Positions 1 to 6,827 of a stretch of 8,390 bases of DNA are shown piece after piece (position 1 is the first letter of the stretch; the number at the start of each line of letters is the position of its first letter). The notes beneath the pieces are model-generated. The model searched no databases. It was not told where the DNA came from and worked only from the letters and a program-made list of their open reading frames with translations. The position numbers and the translations under genes were made by a program. Source of the stretch: Ardenticatenales bacterium (GTDB taxonomy: Bacteria; Chloroflexota; Anaerolineae; Promineifilales; UBA4811); NCBI GenBank assembly GCA_030667645.1, contig DAOUVM010000087.1, forward strand, positions 1-8,390. Direction: 5' to 3'.

Positions 1-374
1 GTCAGCGATCGGCGCTCTTTGTTAGCGGATCTCCGTTCAATCCCCAGTTGAAAAGGCACGACGCTGGGCTGGAGATCGTGTTCTTTTACCTCAATGTGGG
101 TCGGCTGGGCGACGCAGCGATCGCTCGAGTGGAAACACCGCGTTGGGTGGCAGATGATCCAGGCCGATTAGGACAACTCCAGGCCGCCATCTGGGATCAG
201 TGCCAGGCGCCCGGCCGCTATCCGTACGTTCTGGCGAGAGCGCACGAGATAGCAGTCGTGCACATGGATCAGCGACGCGAGCTGGAGAACATCCTGGCCG
301 GCGCCATGCTGGAGCGAGCGATGACACCACGGACATCGGACAAGTCGTTTCTCAAGACGCTGACGGGTGGGTAA
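1..374 (+). CDS. nurA: NurA 5'->3' nuclease, C-terminal part (5' end outside window)
   Basis: This frame is open from the left edge (first full codon at base 3) to a TAA at 372-374, so about 123 residues of a C-terminus are visible. An internal TTG at 48 could be taken as a start, but the residues before it (RSALFVSGSPFNPQL) read as continuous NurA-like protein, so the true start lies upstream of the window. The visible part matches the end of the NurA domain: a hydrophobic FFYLNVGR strand, an ARVETPRWVA segment, then YPYVLARAHEIAVV. In archaeal NurA a conserved Tyr and His eight residues apart belong to the metal-dependent active site, and the first Tyr and the His of YPYVLARAH have exactly that spacing. 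The N-terminal acidic residues cannot be checked. NurA is a dimeric nuclease that docks on HerA and degrades the 5' strand at DNA ends. The nearby herA, mre11 and rad50 genes strongly support the call. Confidence 0.85.
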   Translation, partial: QRSALFVSGSPFNPQLKRHDAGLEIVFFYLNVGRLGDAAIARVETPRWVADDPGRLGQLQAAIWDQCQAPGRYPYVLARAHEIAVVHMDQRRELENILAGAMLERAMTPRTSDKSFLKTLTGG

Positions 375-386
375 TCTGCCGGCTAT

Positions 387-421
387 GATCACACGCGACC
401 ATGACGGAATAGCGTGTGATC
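387..421. promoter_or_regulatory. Perfect 10-bp inverted repeat between nurA and the HAS-barrel gene
   Basis: The arms GATCACACGC (387-396) and GCGTGTGATC (412-421) are perfectly complementary and separated by 15 bases. The repeat begins 12 bases after the nurA stop codon and ends 59 bases before the ATG of the next gene. There is no run of T after either arm, so it is not a classical intrinsic terminator. It could be an operator for a dimeric regulator, an RNA hairpin that protects or attenuates the transcript, or a weak terminator. No convincing -35/-10 promoter pair was found in the rest of the gap (375-480). Confidence 0.5.
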
Positions 422-470
422 TCAAAAACAAGAGGCGGCGCACGGTTTGATCCGCAACCGACGGATGTTT

Positions 471-474
471 GGAG
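471..474 (+). promoter_or_regulatory. Ribosome binding site deciding the start at 481
   Basis: GGAG lies six bases before the ATG at 481. The alternative in-frame TTG at 469 would place this motif inside the coding region and has no comparable site before it, so 481 is preferred. Confidence 0.65.
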
Positions 475-480
475 TGTGAA

Positions 481-1086
481 ATGTCAGAATCAATGCTAGC
501 CATCCCCGTCGGCCGCGTGCTGCGGGCCAACGTGACCAACTATGTGATCGGCTGCCGGGCGCATAAGGAACAATTGCCGGCCTTTGGGTCTTTGGTCAAG
601 ACTGATGCAAACGATCCGGTGTTCGGGCTGGTGTACGATATTGTCATGTCCGATGATCCACTGATCAAACAGCTCACCGTTGCCGGGAATAGGGTGCCGG
701 AAGAGATCATCCAGGACCAACTTCAGAATCGCCGGCTGCCGGTGGAAATCAGCGTGCTGGCGGTTGGGTACTATCTGGGCGGCCGCATGCGGCAGGGAAT
801 CCCACCGCGGCCGCCGCTCAGCCTGGATTTCATCTTCCGCTGTGACGATGACGAGTTGACCGCATTCACCGAACGGTCGGATCATCTGTCGCTGCTCCTG
901 GGCAACCGGGAAATCCCGGCCGACGAGCTACTGGTGGCCCACCTGCAACAAGCTGCGGCCGCGCGGCCGTCACCTACGGACGAGTACTTTCTCCAGGACG
1001 CCGGCGGGGAATTGGCGCGCTTGCTGGCGGTGGACATGCTGCGCCTGGATGGCATTCTGCGCAGAATAACGAGCGAGAAAAAATGA
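481..1086 (+). CDS. Small HAS-barrel-like protein, putative HerA/NurA accessory factor
   Basis: A 201-residue protein beginning MSESMLAIPVGRV. The N-terminal part (about residues 6-60) looks like a HAS barrel: the stretch IPVGRVLRANVTNYVIGC is followed by a FGSLVK strand and GLVYDIVMSDDP. This is the beta-barrel type found at the N-terminus of HerA and of the F1 ATP synthase subunits. The central part contains a proline-rich PPRPPLSLDFIF segment. The C-terminal 70 residues look helical (DELLVAHLQQA, GGELARLLAVDMLRLDGIL). There is no Walker motif, no membrane segment, no signal peptide and no nuclease motif I recognise. Its stop overlaps the herA start by 4 bp (ATGA), so the two genes are probably translationally coupled. 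Inference: it binds DNA-end-processing proteins, perhaps as an adaptor between NurA and the HerA ring or as a HerA-barrel partner. The function is unproven; the HAS-barrel call is by eye. Confidence 0.75.
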   Translation: MSESMLAIPVGRVLRANVTNYVIGCRAHKEQLPAFGSLVKTDANDPVFGLVYDIVMSDDPLIKQLTVAGNRVPEEIIQDQLQNRRLPVEISVLAVGYYLGGRMRQGIPPRPPLSLDFIFRCDDDELTAFTERSDHLSLLLGNREIPADELLVAHLQQAAAARPSPTDEYFLQDAGGELARLLAVDMLRLDGILRRITSEKK

Positions 1087-2762
1087 GCGACGAACCAAAC
1101 CTGGATGATTTCTTTCCGCCCCGCGCATCTCTGGACAAGACGCCGGCGGCCGAACCACTGGGCATTGTGATGGCGGGCAGCCTGAGCAAAGGGCTGGATG
1201 TCAAGTTGGCAGGCAAGCGGCTGATTGAAGGGCTGGCCGTCGGCCGGTACGTGGTGATCCACGGGCAAGGACAGCAGTTCTTTTGCATGATCAACGACGT
1301 GGCGCTCGACAATACCAACCCGCTGGTGGAAAAGTCGCCGCCAGACATGAGCAATCCCATCCTGGACCGCATCCATCGCGGGGCGACGGTTTTCGGCCGC
1401 GTCCACGTAGCGCCCATGCTGGTGTTGGACGGCGACACCCCCAAGCCGGTCAAGACGGTGCCGAGCCACTTTGCCGAGGTCTATGACGCCACCGAGGAGG
1501 ATATCAATCGGGTCTTTGGCCAGGCCGATGAGGAGCACTTTTGGGTGGGGGCGCCGCTGGATATGGAAGAAACCAAGATCCATCTCAACGTACCCCGCCT
1601 GGTGGAGCGCTCGATCGGCGTGTTTGGCAAGAGCGGCACCGGCAAGAGCTTTCTCACCCGCATTCTGCTCACAGGAGTGATCAAACAAAGAGCGGCCGTC
1701 AACCTGATCTTTGACATGCACAACGACTATGGGTGGGAGATAAGGACCGAGCAGCGAGAAAGCGTCAAGGGGTTGAAACAGCTCTTCGGTGGCCAGGTCG
1801 CTGTCGCTACTCTGGACGACGAATCCTCCCGGCGTCGCGGCGTTCGCCCGGACTTTGTCATCACGCTGGGCTATGACGAGATCGAGCCGGAGGACATTGC
1901 GATGCTCCGGCAAACGATGGACCTCAGCGATCGAATGATTGACGCCGCGTATCTCCTGCGCCGCATATGGGGCAAGGGGTGGATCAGGAGACTCTTGCAC
2001 GCGGACGGGGAAGAGATCGAGATGATTAGCGGAACCACCAGCATCCACGCCAGCACCCTACCCGCCCTGTCCAGCCGGCTGGGGCGCTTTCGGCGTTTCG
2101 ATTTTCTCAAGGAAGAGACGACCGACAAGCCCGTGGAAAAGATACTGGAATACCTAGAGGCGGGAAAATCGATAGTGCTGGAATTCGGCCGGTACGGCAA
2201 TGCACTGGAGGCCTACATCCTGGTGGCCAACTACCTCACTCGTCGCATCCACGATCAGTACGTCAGGCGGATGGAACAGGCGCTGGGGGACCGCAGCCAG
2301 GAGCCGCGTCCGCTGCTCATCACGATCGAAGAAGCCCACAAATTCCTCGACCCACAGATCGCCCGGCAGACCATATTCGGCATCATTGCCCGCGAGTTGC
2401 GCAAGTACAACGTGACGTTGCTGGTCGTGGACCAGCGCCCATCGGGCATTGACGAAGAGGTAATGTCCCAGATTGGAACGCGAATCACCGCACTCTTGGA
2501 TAACGAGCGAGACATCCAGGCAGTACTGACAGGAGTCAGCGGCGCCGGCGGTTTGCGCGAGGTCCTGGCCAGACTCGATACCCAGCAGCAGGCGCTCATC
2601 ATGGGACACGCGGTGCCTATGCCGGTGGTGGTTCAGGTGAGGCCCTGGGACGCCAAGCTCTATGCCATTGAGGGGACCGCTGGCGACGAGTCGCTGACCC
2701 TGATGGCGGATCGCGCCAGCCGGACGCTGTACGGAGACGAAGGGTTTGAAGGATTTAACTAG
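1083..2762 (+). CDS. herA: HerA family DNA translocase/helicase ATPase
   Basis: A 559-residue FtsK/HerA-type ATPase. Residues about 25-85 form an N-terminal HAS-barrel-like region (LGIVMAGSLSKGLDVKL onward). Walker A is GKSGTGKS at residues 182-189 and Walker B is LLITIEEAH at 411-419, with the acidic pair E416/E417. Downstream, ARELRKYN (436-443) and QRPS (451-454) correspond to the arginine-finger and sensor region of HerA proteins (compare the usual GRKYG...QRPS). A helical stretch lies between the two Walker motifs (about 265-310), and a C-terminal strand segment (MPMPVVVQVRPWD) closes the domain. HerA forms a hexameric ring that pumps duplex DNA and stimulates NurA. The start at 1083 overlaps the preceding gene by 4 bp and has only a weak purine-rich stretch before it (GAGAAAAA), consistent with coupling. 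Length is within the usual range for the family. HerA homologues also occur in phage-defence pairs, but the Mre11/Rad50/NurA context favours DNA repair. Confidence 0.93.
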   Translation: MSDEPNLDDFFPPRASLDKTPAAEPLGIVMAGSLSKGLDVKLAGKRLIEGLAVGRYVVIHGQGQQFFCMINDVALDNTNPLVEKSPPDMSNPILDRIHRGATVFGRVHVAPMLVLDGDTPKPVKTVPSHFAEVYDATEEDINRVFGQADEEHFWVGAPLDMEETKIHLNVPRLVERSIGVFGKSGTGKSFLTRILLTGVIKQRAAVNLIFDMHNDYGWEIRTEQRESVKGLKQLFGGQVAVATLDDESSRRRGVRPDFVITLGYDEIEPEDIAMLRQTMDLSDRMIDAAYLLRRIWGKGWIRRLLHADGEEIEMISGTTSIHASTLPALSSRLGRFRRFDFLKEETTDKPVEKILEYLEAGKSIVLEFGRYGNALEAYILVANYLTRRIHDQYVRRMEQALGDRSQEPRPLLITIEEAHKFLDPQIARQTIFGIIARELRKYNVTLLVVDQRPSGIDEEVMSQIGTRITALLDNERDIQAVLTGVSGAGGLREVLARLDTQQQALIMGHAVPMPVVVQVRPWDAKLYAIEGTAGDESLTLMADRASRTLYGDEGFEGFN

Positions 2763-2815
2763 GACGGCGGAGAAACGGTGGTGCTCCCCAGTCCGCGCGC
2801 CTGGTTCTGGTCAAT

Positions 2816-2821
2816 AAGAGG
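2816..2821 (+). promoter_or_regulatory. Ribosome binding site for the Mre11 gene
   Basis: AAGAGG lies nine bases before the ATG at 2831 and supports that start. The rest of the 68-base herA-mre11 gap shows no hairpin or clear promoter, so read-through from herA is likely. Confidence 0.55.
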
Positions 2822-2830
2822 CGGCTGGTA

Positions 2831-4081
2831 ATGTCCGATCCCATTCGCATTTTGCATTTTGCCGACGTGCACATCGGCATGGAGAACTATGGGCAGATTG
2901 ACCCCAAGACCGGCATCAACGGCCGGATACTTGACTTTCTGCGCCGCGTGGACGAGACCATTGAATACGCCGAGGATCACGATGCTGACCTGGCCCTGTT
3001 TGCCGGCGATGCATTCAAGACGCGGAGCCCGAACCCCACCTACATGCGCGAGTTCGCCCGGCGGATCATTAGGCTGGCCCGGCTGTGCCCGGTCGTGCTG
3101 CTGGCGGGCAACCACGACCTGCCGGCCATGGTGCAGAAAGCCTCTACTGTGGATGTCTTTCACACGCTGCAAGTACCCAACGTCATCGTCGGCCGGCAGG
3201 ATGAGCTACACACCATCGAGACCAGGCGCGGAGAGATCCAGATTGCCACCGTCCCGTACCCCATGCGGCAACGGCTGCTGGCCAGGGAACAGACGCAGGG
3301 AAAATCGATCCTTGAGATAGATGAAATACTCCAGAACGAGGTGGAAGCAGTAGTGCACAACCTGGCGCAGCAGGCGGCCGCCCGCCCCGAGATCCCCTCG
3401 ATTCTCCTCGGCCACTTTACCGTTGCCGAAGCCAGATACGGTTCGGAGCGGAGCGTGATGGTGGGACGGGATGTCGCAGTGTTGAAATCCGCCCTGGCGA
3501 ACCCGGCCTGGGATTACGTGGCGCTGGGTCACATCCATCGCCACCAGGACCTTACCCAGGGCGAAGCAGGGACCCCACCGATCGTATACTGCGGGAGCCT
3601 GGAGCGGATTGATTTCGGCGAGGAGCGGGAGCGGAAAGGGTTCTGCTGGGTGGAAGCGGCTCGCGGGACCGCGTGCGCGAAATGGAAATTTGTGCCGGTG
3701 GCGGCCCGGGAATTCGTCACCATCCGAGTGGATGTGCGGGCATGCGATGACCCCACGGCCGAGGTCATCGCGGCCATCGAGGCGCAGGAGGTGGCGGACG
3801 CAGTCGTCCGGGTACTGATCAAGACCACGGTGGAGCGGGAGGCGGAACTGCGCGAGCGTGACATTGAGCGAGTCCTGTCGGACGCTTATTTCATCGCCGT
3901 CATCCAAAAGGACGTCGAGCGCCCAGCTCGCAGCCGGCTGGGTACCGAATCGCCGGAGACGTTGTCACCCATCGAGCTGCTGGAACGCTATCTGATCGCC
4001 AAGGAGACGCCCAGCGAACGCAGGGTGGTCCTGCTACAGCACGCCGAGACGATCATGAACCAGGGAAGCGATCCAGCATGA
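2831..4081 (+). CDS. sbcD: Mre11/SbcD-type DNA repair exonuclease
   Basis: A 416-residue calcineurin-like metallophosphoesterase with all Mre11 metal motifs: D12/H14 in FADVHIG, D60 in LFAGDAF, N94-H95-D96 in LAGNHD, H195 in LLGHFT, and H234/H236 in ALGHIH. A capping region follows (CGSLERIDFGEE, about 254-264). The C-terminal segment, about residues 378-410 (SPIELLERYLIAKE then a second helix), resembles the Rad50-binding helices of Mre11. It acts in the cytoplasm as a dimer with Rad50, as a Mn-dependent 3'->5' exonuclease and endonuclease at double-strand breaks and hairpins. It overlaps the rad50 gene by 4 bp (ATGA), as is usual for the pair. The family name is certain; whether it behaves like archaeal Mre11 or bacterial SbcD cannot be told from sequence alone, and the HerA/NurA neighbourhood hints at the archaeal mode. 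Confidence 0.95.
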   Translation: MSDPIRILHFADVHIGMENYGQIDPKTGINGRILDFLRRVDETIEYAEDHDADLALFAGDAFKTRSPNPTYMREFARRIIRLARLCPVVLLAGNHDLPAMVQKASTVDVFHTLQVPNVIVGRQDELHTIETRRGEIQIATVPYPMRQRLLAREQTQGKSILEIDEILQNEVEAVVHNLAQQAAARPEIPSILLGHFTVAEARYGSERSVMVGRDVAVLKSALANPAWDYVALGHIHRHQDLTQGEAGTPPIVYCGSLERIDFGEERERKGFCWVEAARGTACAKWKFVPVAAREFVTIRVDVRACDDPTAEVIAAIEAQEVADAVVRVLIKTTVEREAELRERDIERVLSDAYFIAVIQKDVERPARSRLGTESPETLSPIELLERYLIAKETPSERRVVLLQHAETIMNQGSDPA

Positions 4082-6627
4082 TACCGATGCGACTGGAGCT
4101 CAGCAATTTTCTCTGCTACCGCAACCCAGACCCACTGGATTTCCAGGGGATCGACATCGCATGCCTCACCGGGGAAAACGGGGCCGGAAAATCATCCCTG
4201 CTTGACGCAATGACCTGGGCTCTCTGGGGCCAGGCTCGCACCCGACGCGACGACGACCTCATCCACCACAAAGAGGATGAGATGCAGGTCCAGTTCGACT
4301 TTGCACTTGCCAAAAACCTATACCGGGTAATCCGCAAGCGATCCAGCCGTGGGCGCGGCCGATCCATGCTCGATCTGCAGGTCCAGGACGGGGACAGCTT
4401 TCGATCGCTGGCAGAGCCCGCCATCCGTGGCACCCAGGAAAAGATCAATCGACTGCTCCGACTGGACTATCGAACATTCATCAATTCCGCCTTTTTGCTC
4501 CAGGGCCGAGCGGACGAATTCACCGTTCAGACGCCAGGCGAGCGCAAAGCCATCCTGGCGGATATCCTGGGATTGGACGTTTGGGACACCTACGAAGAGC
4601 GGGTCAAGGAGCGGGTCCGCGAGATCGATCACCAGAAAGCGACCGGGGCCGCTCAGATTGCCGAGATCGACCGCGAGTTGGCCCGCCAGCATGAATTCAA
4701 GGACGCCTTGATAGCGGCCGAAGGGGAGGCTCTTCAATTGACCGACAAACTCCGCGCAGTTGAGGGCGTCGTGCGGGAGATCGAGGCAGCGCGCCAGGCG
4801 CGGCAGCTCAAGCAAGGCCAGCAGGCCAATCTGGGGGAGCGACTGGCCCAGGCAGCACGCCATCTCAAGCACGCCGAGTCAGGCCTGGCGCAACAGCACA
4901 AGCTGGTTTCCGAGTACAAGGCGGTGCTGGCAGCAAGAGAAGAGATCACAGCCGGCTATGCCACCTGGACCGACGCCCGCGCGAAAGAAGATGCCCTCAA
5001 CCACAAGCTTTCCCTGCACGGTCCGCTGATCCAGCGGCAAACGAAACTAGAGGGCGCCATCCAGACGGCCAGGGCCGATCTGCTCGCCCGGCAGCGCTCC
5101 TTGACCGGGCGCTGCGCCGAACTGGAGCAGGCCGCGGCCGGAGAAAAGCTGGCCATTGAGCTGGAGACGGTGGAGGCGCAACTGACCGCACTCCGGAAGA
5201 AGGAGGTAGCACGCGACGCGTCGCGGGAGCAACTCGCCGCCCTGGCCCAGAAAGCCGCCGGACTCGGCGCCCGAAACGATGCCCTGCGCACCGAAATGGA
5301 GGCCACCAAGGAAAAGATCGACATGCTCTCGGTGGAGACCGGGGCTGATTGCCCTCTCTGCCTGCAACCGCTGACCGAGGAACACCGGCAGGAACTCCTG
5401 TCCCAGTTCCAGACGGAGGGCACCGACCGCGGGGATACGTGGCGAGCGAACAGTCAGCGGATGTTGGAGATTGAGGGAGAACGCGAGGCCGTGGAGGCCA
5501 GCCTGCAGCAGCTTGAGCGCGCGCTAAAACCAGCCACCACTCTGCAGCGCAAGGAGGCAGCGCTGGCGCAAAAGATCGATGCCGCCGCTGACGCGAGCCG
5601 GTCGCTGGATGCGCAACGGACCGAACTGAACTCTGTGACCCACCAACTGGAGAACCAGGAATACTCGAGTCCAGCACGGGCCGAGCTGGTTGGCGCTCGG
5701 ACCGAGATCGCGGCGCTTGGCTATGATCCGGCCACGCACGAGGAGGTCCGCGCCACGCTCAGAAAACACGCCCCCTTTGAGGCCCGCCAGGCAAGCCTAG
5801 CCACGGCCGTCGGCCGGGTAGAGGAAGCAGAGACCACCATTCCCGACCTCCAGAACCAAGCGGCGGAATGGAGAGAATCACTCGCGGCCGATCAAGAGGC
5901 GCACGCTTCCCTGGCTGCAGAGATCGCCGTGCTAGAGTCTGAACTGGTAGATGCAAAAGCTCAAGAGCGCGAACTCGCCCTCTTGAGGGAATCCAAAGTG
6001 ATGGCTGACAATAAAGTTGGCGCCGCACGGCAGCGGCTGGCGGCGCTCGAAAGCCAGCGGGAACGACAGGGCCGGCTCCTCACCAAACAGTCGGAACTCG
6101 CCCTGGAGGCAGCAATCTACAACGAGTTGCGAGCCGCCTTTGGCAAACGGGGGGTCCCGGGGATGATCATAGAGGCGGTCATCCCCGAGATCGAAGAGAG
6201 CGCCAACCGGCTGCTGGCACGAATGACCAACGGCCGGATGCAACTGCAGTTTGACACGCAGCGCCAAAAGGTAACCGGAGGCGTGGCAGAGACTCTCGAT
6301 ATCCGAATCTCGGACGAACTGGGCACGCGCAACTATGAACTGTACTCCGGGGGAGAGTCATTCCGGGTCAACTTTGCCATCCGCATTGCGCTGAGCAAGC
6401 TGCTCGCCAGTCGAGCCGGGGGGCAACTGCGCACCTTGTTCATAGATGAAGGTTTTGGCACTCAGGATTCGCGCGGCCGGGAACGACTGGTGGAAGCCAT
6501 CAACTCCATCCAGAGCGATTTCGACCGCGTCCTGGTCATCACCCACATTGACGACCTCAAGGACGCCTTTCCCGTCCGCATTGAGGTGACCAAGCAGCCC
6601 GGCGGATCCCAAGTGTGCGTGATATGA
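4078..6627 (+). CDS. sbcC: Rad50/SbcC-type SMC-like ATPase with zinc hook
   Basis: An 849-residue ABC-type ATPase that partners Mre11. The N-terminal lobe has Walker A GENGAGKS (32-39) and a Q-loop FLLQGRADEF with Q142. A long coiled coil runs from about 175 to 420, the zinc hook is CPLC (C425, C428), and the coil returns from about 430 to 680. The C-terminal lobe begins near FGKRGVPGMIIEAV (from 688), then the ABC signature SGGES (757-761), Walker B TLFIDEGFG with D790/E791, and the switch histidine H823 in VITHIDD. All catalytic motifs are present, so the protein should be active. The coils are shorter than in E. coli SbcC (about 1050 residues) and close to archaeal Rad50 in total length. 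The start at 4078 is inside the Mre11 stop and has GGGAAG nine bases upstream. An in-frame ATG at 4087 is a less likely alternative. ATP-driven clamping on DNA regulates Mre11 access to ends. Confidence 0.95.
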   Translation: MIPMRLELSNFLCYRNPDPLDFQGIDIACLTGENGAGKSSLLDAMTWALWGQARTRRDDDLIHHKEDEMQVQFDFALAKNLYRVIRKRSSRGRGRSMLDLQVQDGDSFRSLAEPAIRGTQEKINRLLRLDYRTFINSAFLLQGRADEFTVQTPGERKAILADILGLDVWDTYEERVKERVREIDHQKATGAAQIAEIDRELARQHEFKDALIAAEGEALQLTDKLRAVEGVVREIEAARQARQLKQGQQANLGERLAQAARHLKHAESGLAQQHKLVSEYKAVLAAREEITAGYATWTDARAKEDALNHKLSLHGPLIQRQTKLEGAIQTARADLLARQRSLTGRCAELEQAAAGEKLAIELETVEAQLTALRKKEVARDASREQLAALAQKAAGLGARNDALRTEMEATKEKIDMLSVETGADCPLCLQPLTEEHRQELLSQFQTEGTDRGDTWRANSQRMLEIEGEREAVEASLQQLERALKPATTLQRKEAALAQKIDAAADASRSLDAQRTELNSVTHQLENQEYSSPARAELVGARTEIAALGYDPATHEEVRATLRKHAPFEARQASLATAVGRVEEAETTIPDLQNQAAEWRESLAADQEAHASLAAEIAVLESELVDAKAQERELALLRESKVMADNKVGAARQRLAALESQRERQGRLLTKQSELALEAAIYNELRAAFGKRGVPGMIIEAVIPEIEESANRLLARMTNGRMQLQFDTQRQKVTGGVAETLDIRISDELGTRNYELYSGGESFRVNFAIRIALSKLLASRAGGQLRTLFIDEGFGTQDSRGRERLVEAINSIQSDFDRVLVITHIDDLKDAFPVRIEVTKQPGGSQVCVI

Positions 6628-6800
6628 GCTACCGCATGTCAGATCAGGCGGAAGAGATGTCAAACTGGCATCCCAGTACGATTGGGTGGGTTGCCGTCGT
6701 GATCCTCAACCAGAAGCGGGCTCTCATGGTGCGTCAAGCAGAGCAGTGGAGCATCCCCTGGTCCGGCAACACCGATCAGTCCCGTCTTGGCTATTTCTGA
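6624..6800 (+). pseudogene. Short ORF resembling the N-terminus of a Nudix hydrolase, probable gene remnant
   Basis: A 58-codon ORF whose ATG overlaps the rad50 stop by 4 bp; an upstream in-frame GTG at 6615 and a downstream ATG at 6636 are alternatives. Residues 21-45 (GWVAVVILNQKRALMVRQ, then QWSIP) look like the first beta strands of a Nudix hydrolase, where the pattern is usually followed by a glycine-rich turn and the GX5EX7REUXEEXGU box. Here the similarity stops after P45. The remaining residues (WSGNTDQSRLGYF) do not match, and no Nudix box is present in any plus-strand frame before the next gene at 6828. The simplest reading is a gene that lost its catalytic part by deletion. It may still be translated by coupling to rad50. 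A real small protein is possible but less likely; the Nudix similarity is short and judged by eye. Confidence 0.45.
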
Positions 6801-6817
6801 GCGCCAGATCGACTGAC

Positions 6818-6822
6818 AGGAG
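6818..6822 (+). promoter_or_regulatory. Ribosome binding site for the HisN-like gene
   Basis: AGGAG lies five bases before the ATG at 6828. It is the best Shine-Dalgarno match in the window and fixes this start. Confidence 0.7.
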
Positions 6823-6827
6823 CATCC

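Noticed and set aside
956..969. 14-bp palindrome CGGCCGCGCGGCCG
   Set aside because: It lies inside the HAS-barrel gene in an Ala/Arg-rich stretch. GC-rich codons alone explain it, and nothing around it suggests a site.
882..2048. Long open frame of 388 codons on the minus strand across the HAS-barrel gene and herA
   Set aside because: It lies antisense to two well-supported genes. Its translation has no recognisable domain and a composition expected of the reverse strand of GC-rich coding DNA.
1083..2762. HerA as part of a phage-defence island (for example paired with Sir2 or DUF4297 proteins)
   Set aside because: No Sir2, DUF4297 or other effector gene is present. The neighbours are NurA, Mre11 and Rad50, which points to DNA repair.
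3206..3907. Minus-strand open frame of 233 codons opposite the Mre11 gene
   Set aside because: It is antisense to a gene with every catalytic motif intact, and its product is rich in H, R and P with no motif, so it is a shadow frame.
4318..5677. Several minus-strand open frames of 70-226 codons opposite rad50
   Set aside because: They overlap one another in different frames and give low-complexity Arg/Ser/Pro-rich products, typical antisense artefacts of high GC.
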